The position numbers were made by a program, and so were the translations under genes. The notes beneath the pieces were generated by a model. That model ran no database searches and was not told the DNA's origin. It worked only from the letters and a program-made list of their open reading frames with translations. Of a DNA stretch of 10,259 nt, positions 9,439 to 10,259 are shown in pieces. The stretch is from Candidatus Kapaibacterium sp. (GTDB lineage: Bacteria; Bacteroidota; Ignavibacteria; Kapaibacteriales; UBA2268), in NCBI GenBank assembly GCA_938038165.1, contig CALHRB010000136.1, forward strand, positions 1 through 10,259. The letters run 5' to 3'. Within the stretch, counting starts at the first letter, position 1. Each line of letters starts with the position of its first letter.

Positions 9439-10259
9439 CAGTCGAATTTCCTTTGATTTGTTCCACTATCTTTAGAGTTCACAAAAGCAGATTCTGATTT
9501 TTTGACTATTTTTGAAGTAAGTTCAACGAATTCTACAGAATATTTCATATTAAGGTCATTTTCATCTGGAAGGGACTGATATTTTGCAAATTTAACCATA
9601 TCGGCGATTTCCAGAACTGTTTTGAGAAGATTTATAATGTTATAATCAAAAATTATATTTTTATTCTCGGGATTTTTATAATTTTTTAAAGAATGAATAA
9701 TTTCATCGCTGGTCATTTCAAGAGCAGGAATTTCAAATTGTCTTTCAAGATAGAGTCTTAAGATTTCAGTGAGTATAGTATAATATTTCTTGATTTGCCC
9801 TTTTTGCCATAGTTTCTCATTTTCTAGCTTTTTCAAATCTTCCAAAGCTATAAGATAAGGAGGTATTTTAGGATCGTAATCTTGTATGATTTTTTCTTTC
9901 TTTTTTCTTGTTTTAATTAAATAAGCTACCAAAACTCCTAAAGCAATAATACCAAGTCCAATCAGAATGTAATCAATAAAATCTGCAAGTGTGTAGGGTT
10001 CTTCAAGAGGTGGTTTTATATCCTTTATTGCCTGACTTGTATCAACTGGGATACTATAAAAAGTTAGGATAAGCGAATCAGTTTGTAAAGGATAAAGTGT
10101 TGTTTGTCCTTTTTTCTCGTAAAGAATTGTAAGCGAAGGAAATATGAATGAACCAGAATCGAAGCTCGTAACAAGGTAATTTTGTTGAAGTGTGAACTCT
10201 TTCTGCGAAGTGATTGTGTCGATTCTGCCTTTACTTAGAACTTCGATTTTTCCAATTGT
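9438..10259 (-). CDS. BatD/DUF4381-like single-pass membrane protein (5' end beyond window)
   Basis: The frame stays open from the stop at 9438-9440 to the right edge, giving 273 visible residues, with the start outside the window. Visible residues 1-94 are rich in beta-forming and Ser/Thr residues and probably extracytoplasmic. Residues 95-115 (IDYILIGLGIIALGVLVAYLI, written with its edges) form one hydrophobic helix. A KTRKKKEK cluster follows, which places the remaining helical part (about 125-255, with LEDLKKLENEKLWQKG and YLERQFEIPALEMTSDEI) in the cytoplasm. A start at the in-frame TTG at 9932 can be rejected because it would split this helix. The architecture and position before batA match the BatD-like/DUF4381-like proteins found between DUF58 and VWA genes in Bat operons. 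The family call rests on layout and general resemblance, not on a signature motif. Confidence 0.75.
   Translation of the reverse strand, partial: TIGKIEVLSKGRIDTITSQKEFTLQQNYLVTSFDSGSFIFPSLTILYEKKGQTTLYPLQTDSLILTFYSIPVDTSQAIKDIKPPLEEPYTLADFIDYILIGLGIIALGVLVAYLIKTRKKKEKIIQDYDPKIPPYLIALEDLKKLENEKLWQKGQIKKYYTILTEILRLYLERQFEIPALEMTSDEIIHSLKNYKNPENKNIIFDYNIINLLKTVLEIADMVKFAKYQSLPDENDLNMKYSVEFVELTSKIVKKSESAFVNSKDSGTNQRKFD

Overview
The window holds nine genes, all read from the minus strand, so transcription runs from high to low coordinates. Base composition is AT-rich and the products are mostly core housekeeping proteins. A Bat-type von Willebrand protein next to a BatD-like membrane protein, a bifunctional-nuclease protein carrying a C-terminal UVR motif directly after etfB-etfA, and mixed use of Shine-Dalgarno sites together suggest a bacterium of the Bacteroidota/Chlorobiota/Ignavibacteriota (FCB) lineage. 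I cannot place it more finely without a database search.

In the order of transcription: (1) a membrane protein cut by the right edge (about 9438 to beyond 10259), batA (8434-9438) and dtd (7990-8430) form a very tight run, with a one-base stop/start overlap and then a 3-base gap. (2) After about 97 bp comes uvrA (4985-7891), the damage-recognition ATPase of nucleotide excision repair. (3) Then etfB (true start 4919), etfA and a BFN-UVR protein, with gaps of 55-65 bp. (4) After 103 bp come gapA and pgk, consecutive steps of lower glycolysis, 37 bp apart. A strong intrinsic terminator (74-105) ends this run on the minus strand.

Functionally the window combines an envelope-stress or aerotolerance module (Bat), translation quality control (Dtd), DNA repair (UvrA), flavin-based electron transfer (EtfAB) and glycolysis (GapA, Pgk). 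The shared direction and short gaps would allow read-through, but only the Bat-dtd run shows clear translational coupling.

I found no tRNA or rRNA gene, CRISPR array, insertion sequence, prophage gene or toxin-antitoxin pair, and no gap longer than about 140 bp. I see no convincing undescribed system. The points most worth checking are the incomplete Bat locus, the etfBA-BFN/UVR linkage, the corrected etfB start, the extension of the edge gene, and a strong skew in 4-base palindromes (no GGCC, few GATC, many TCGA).
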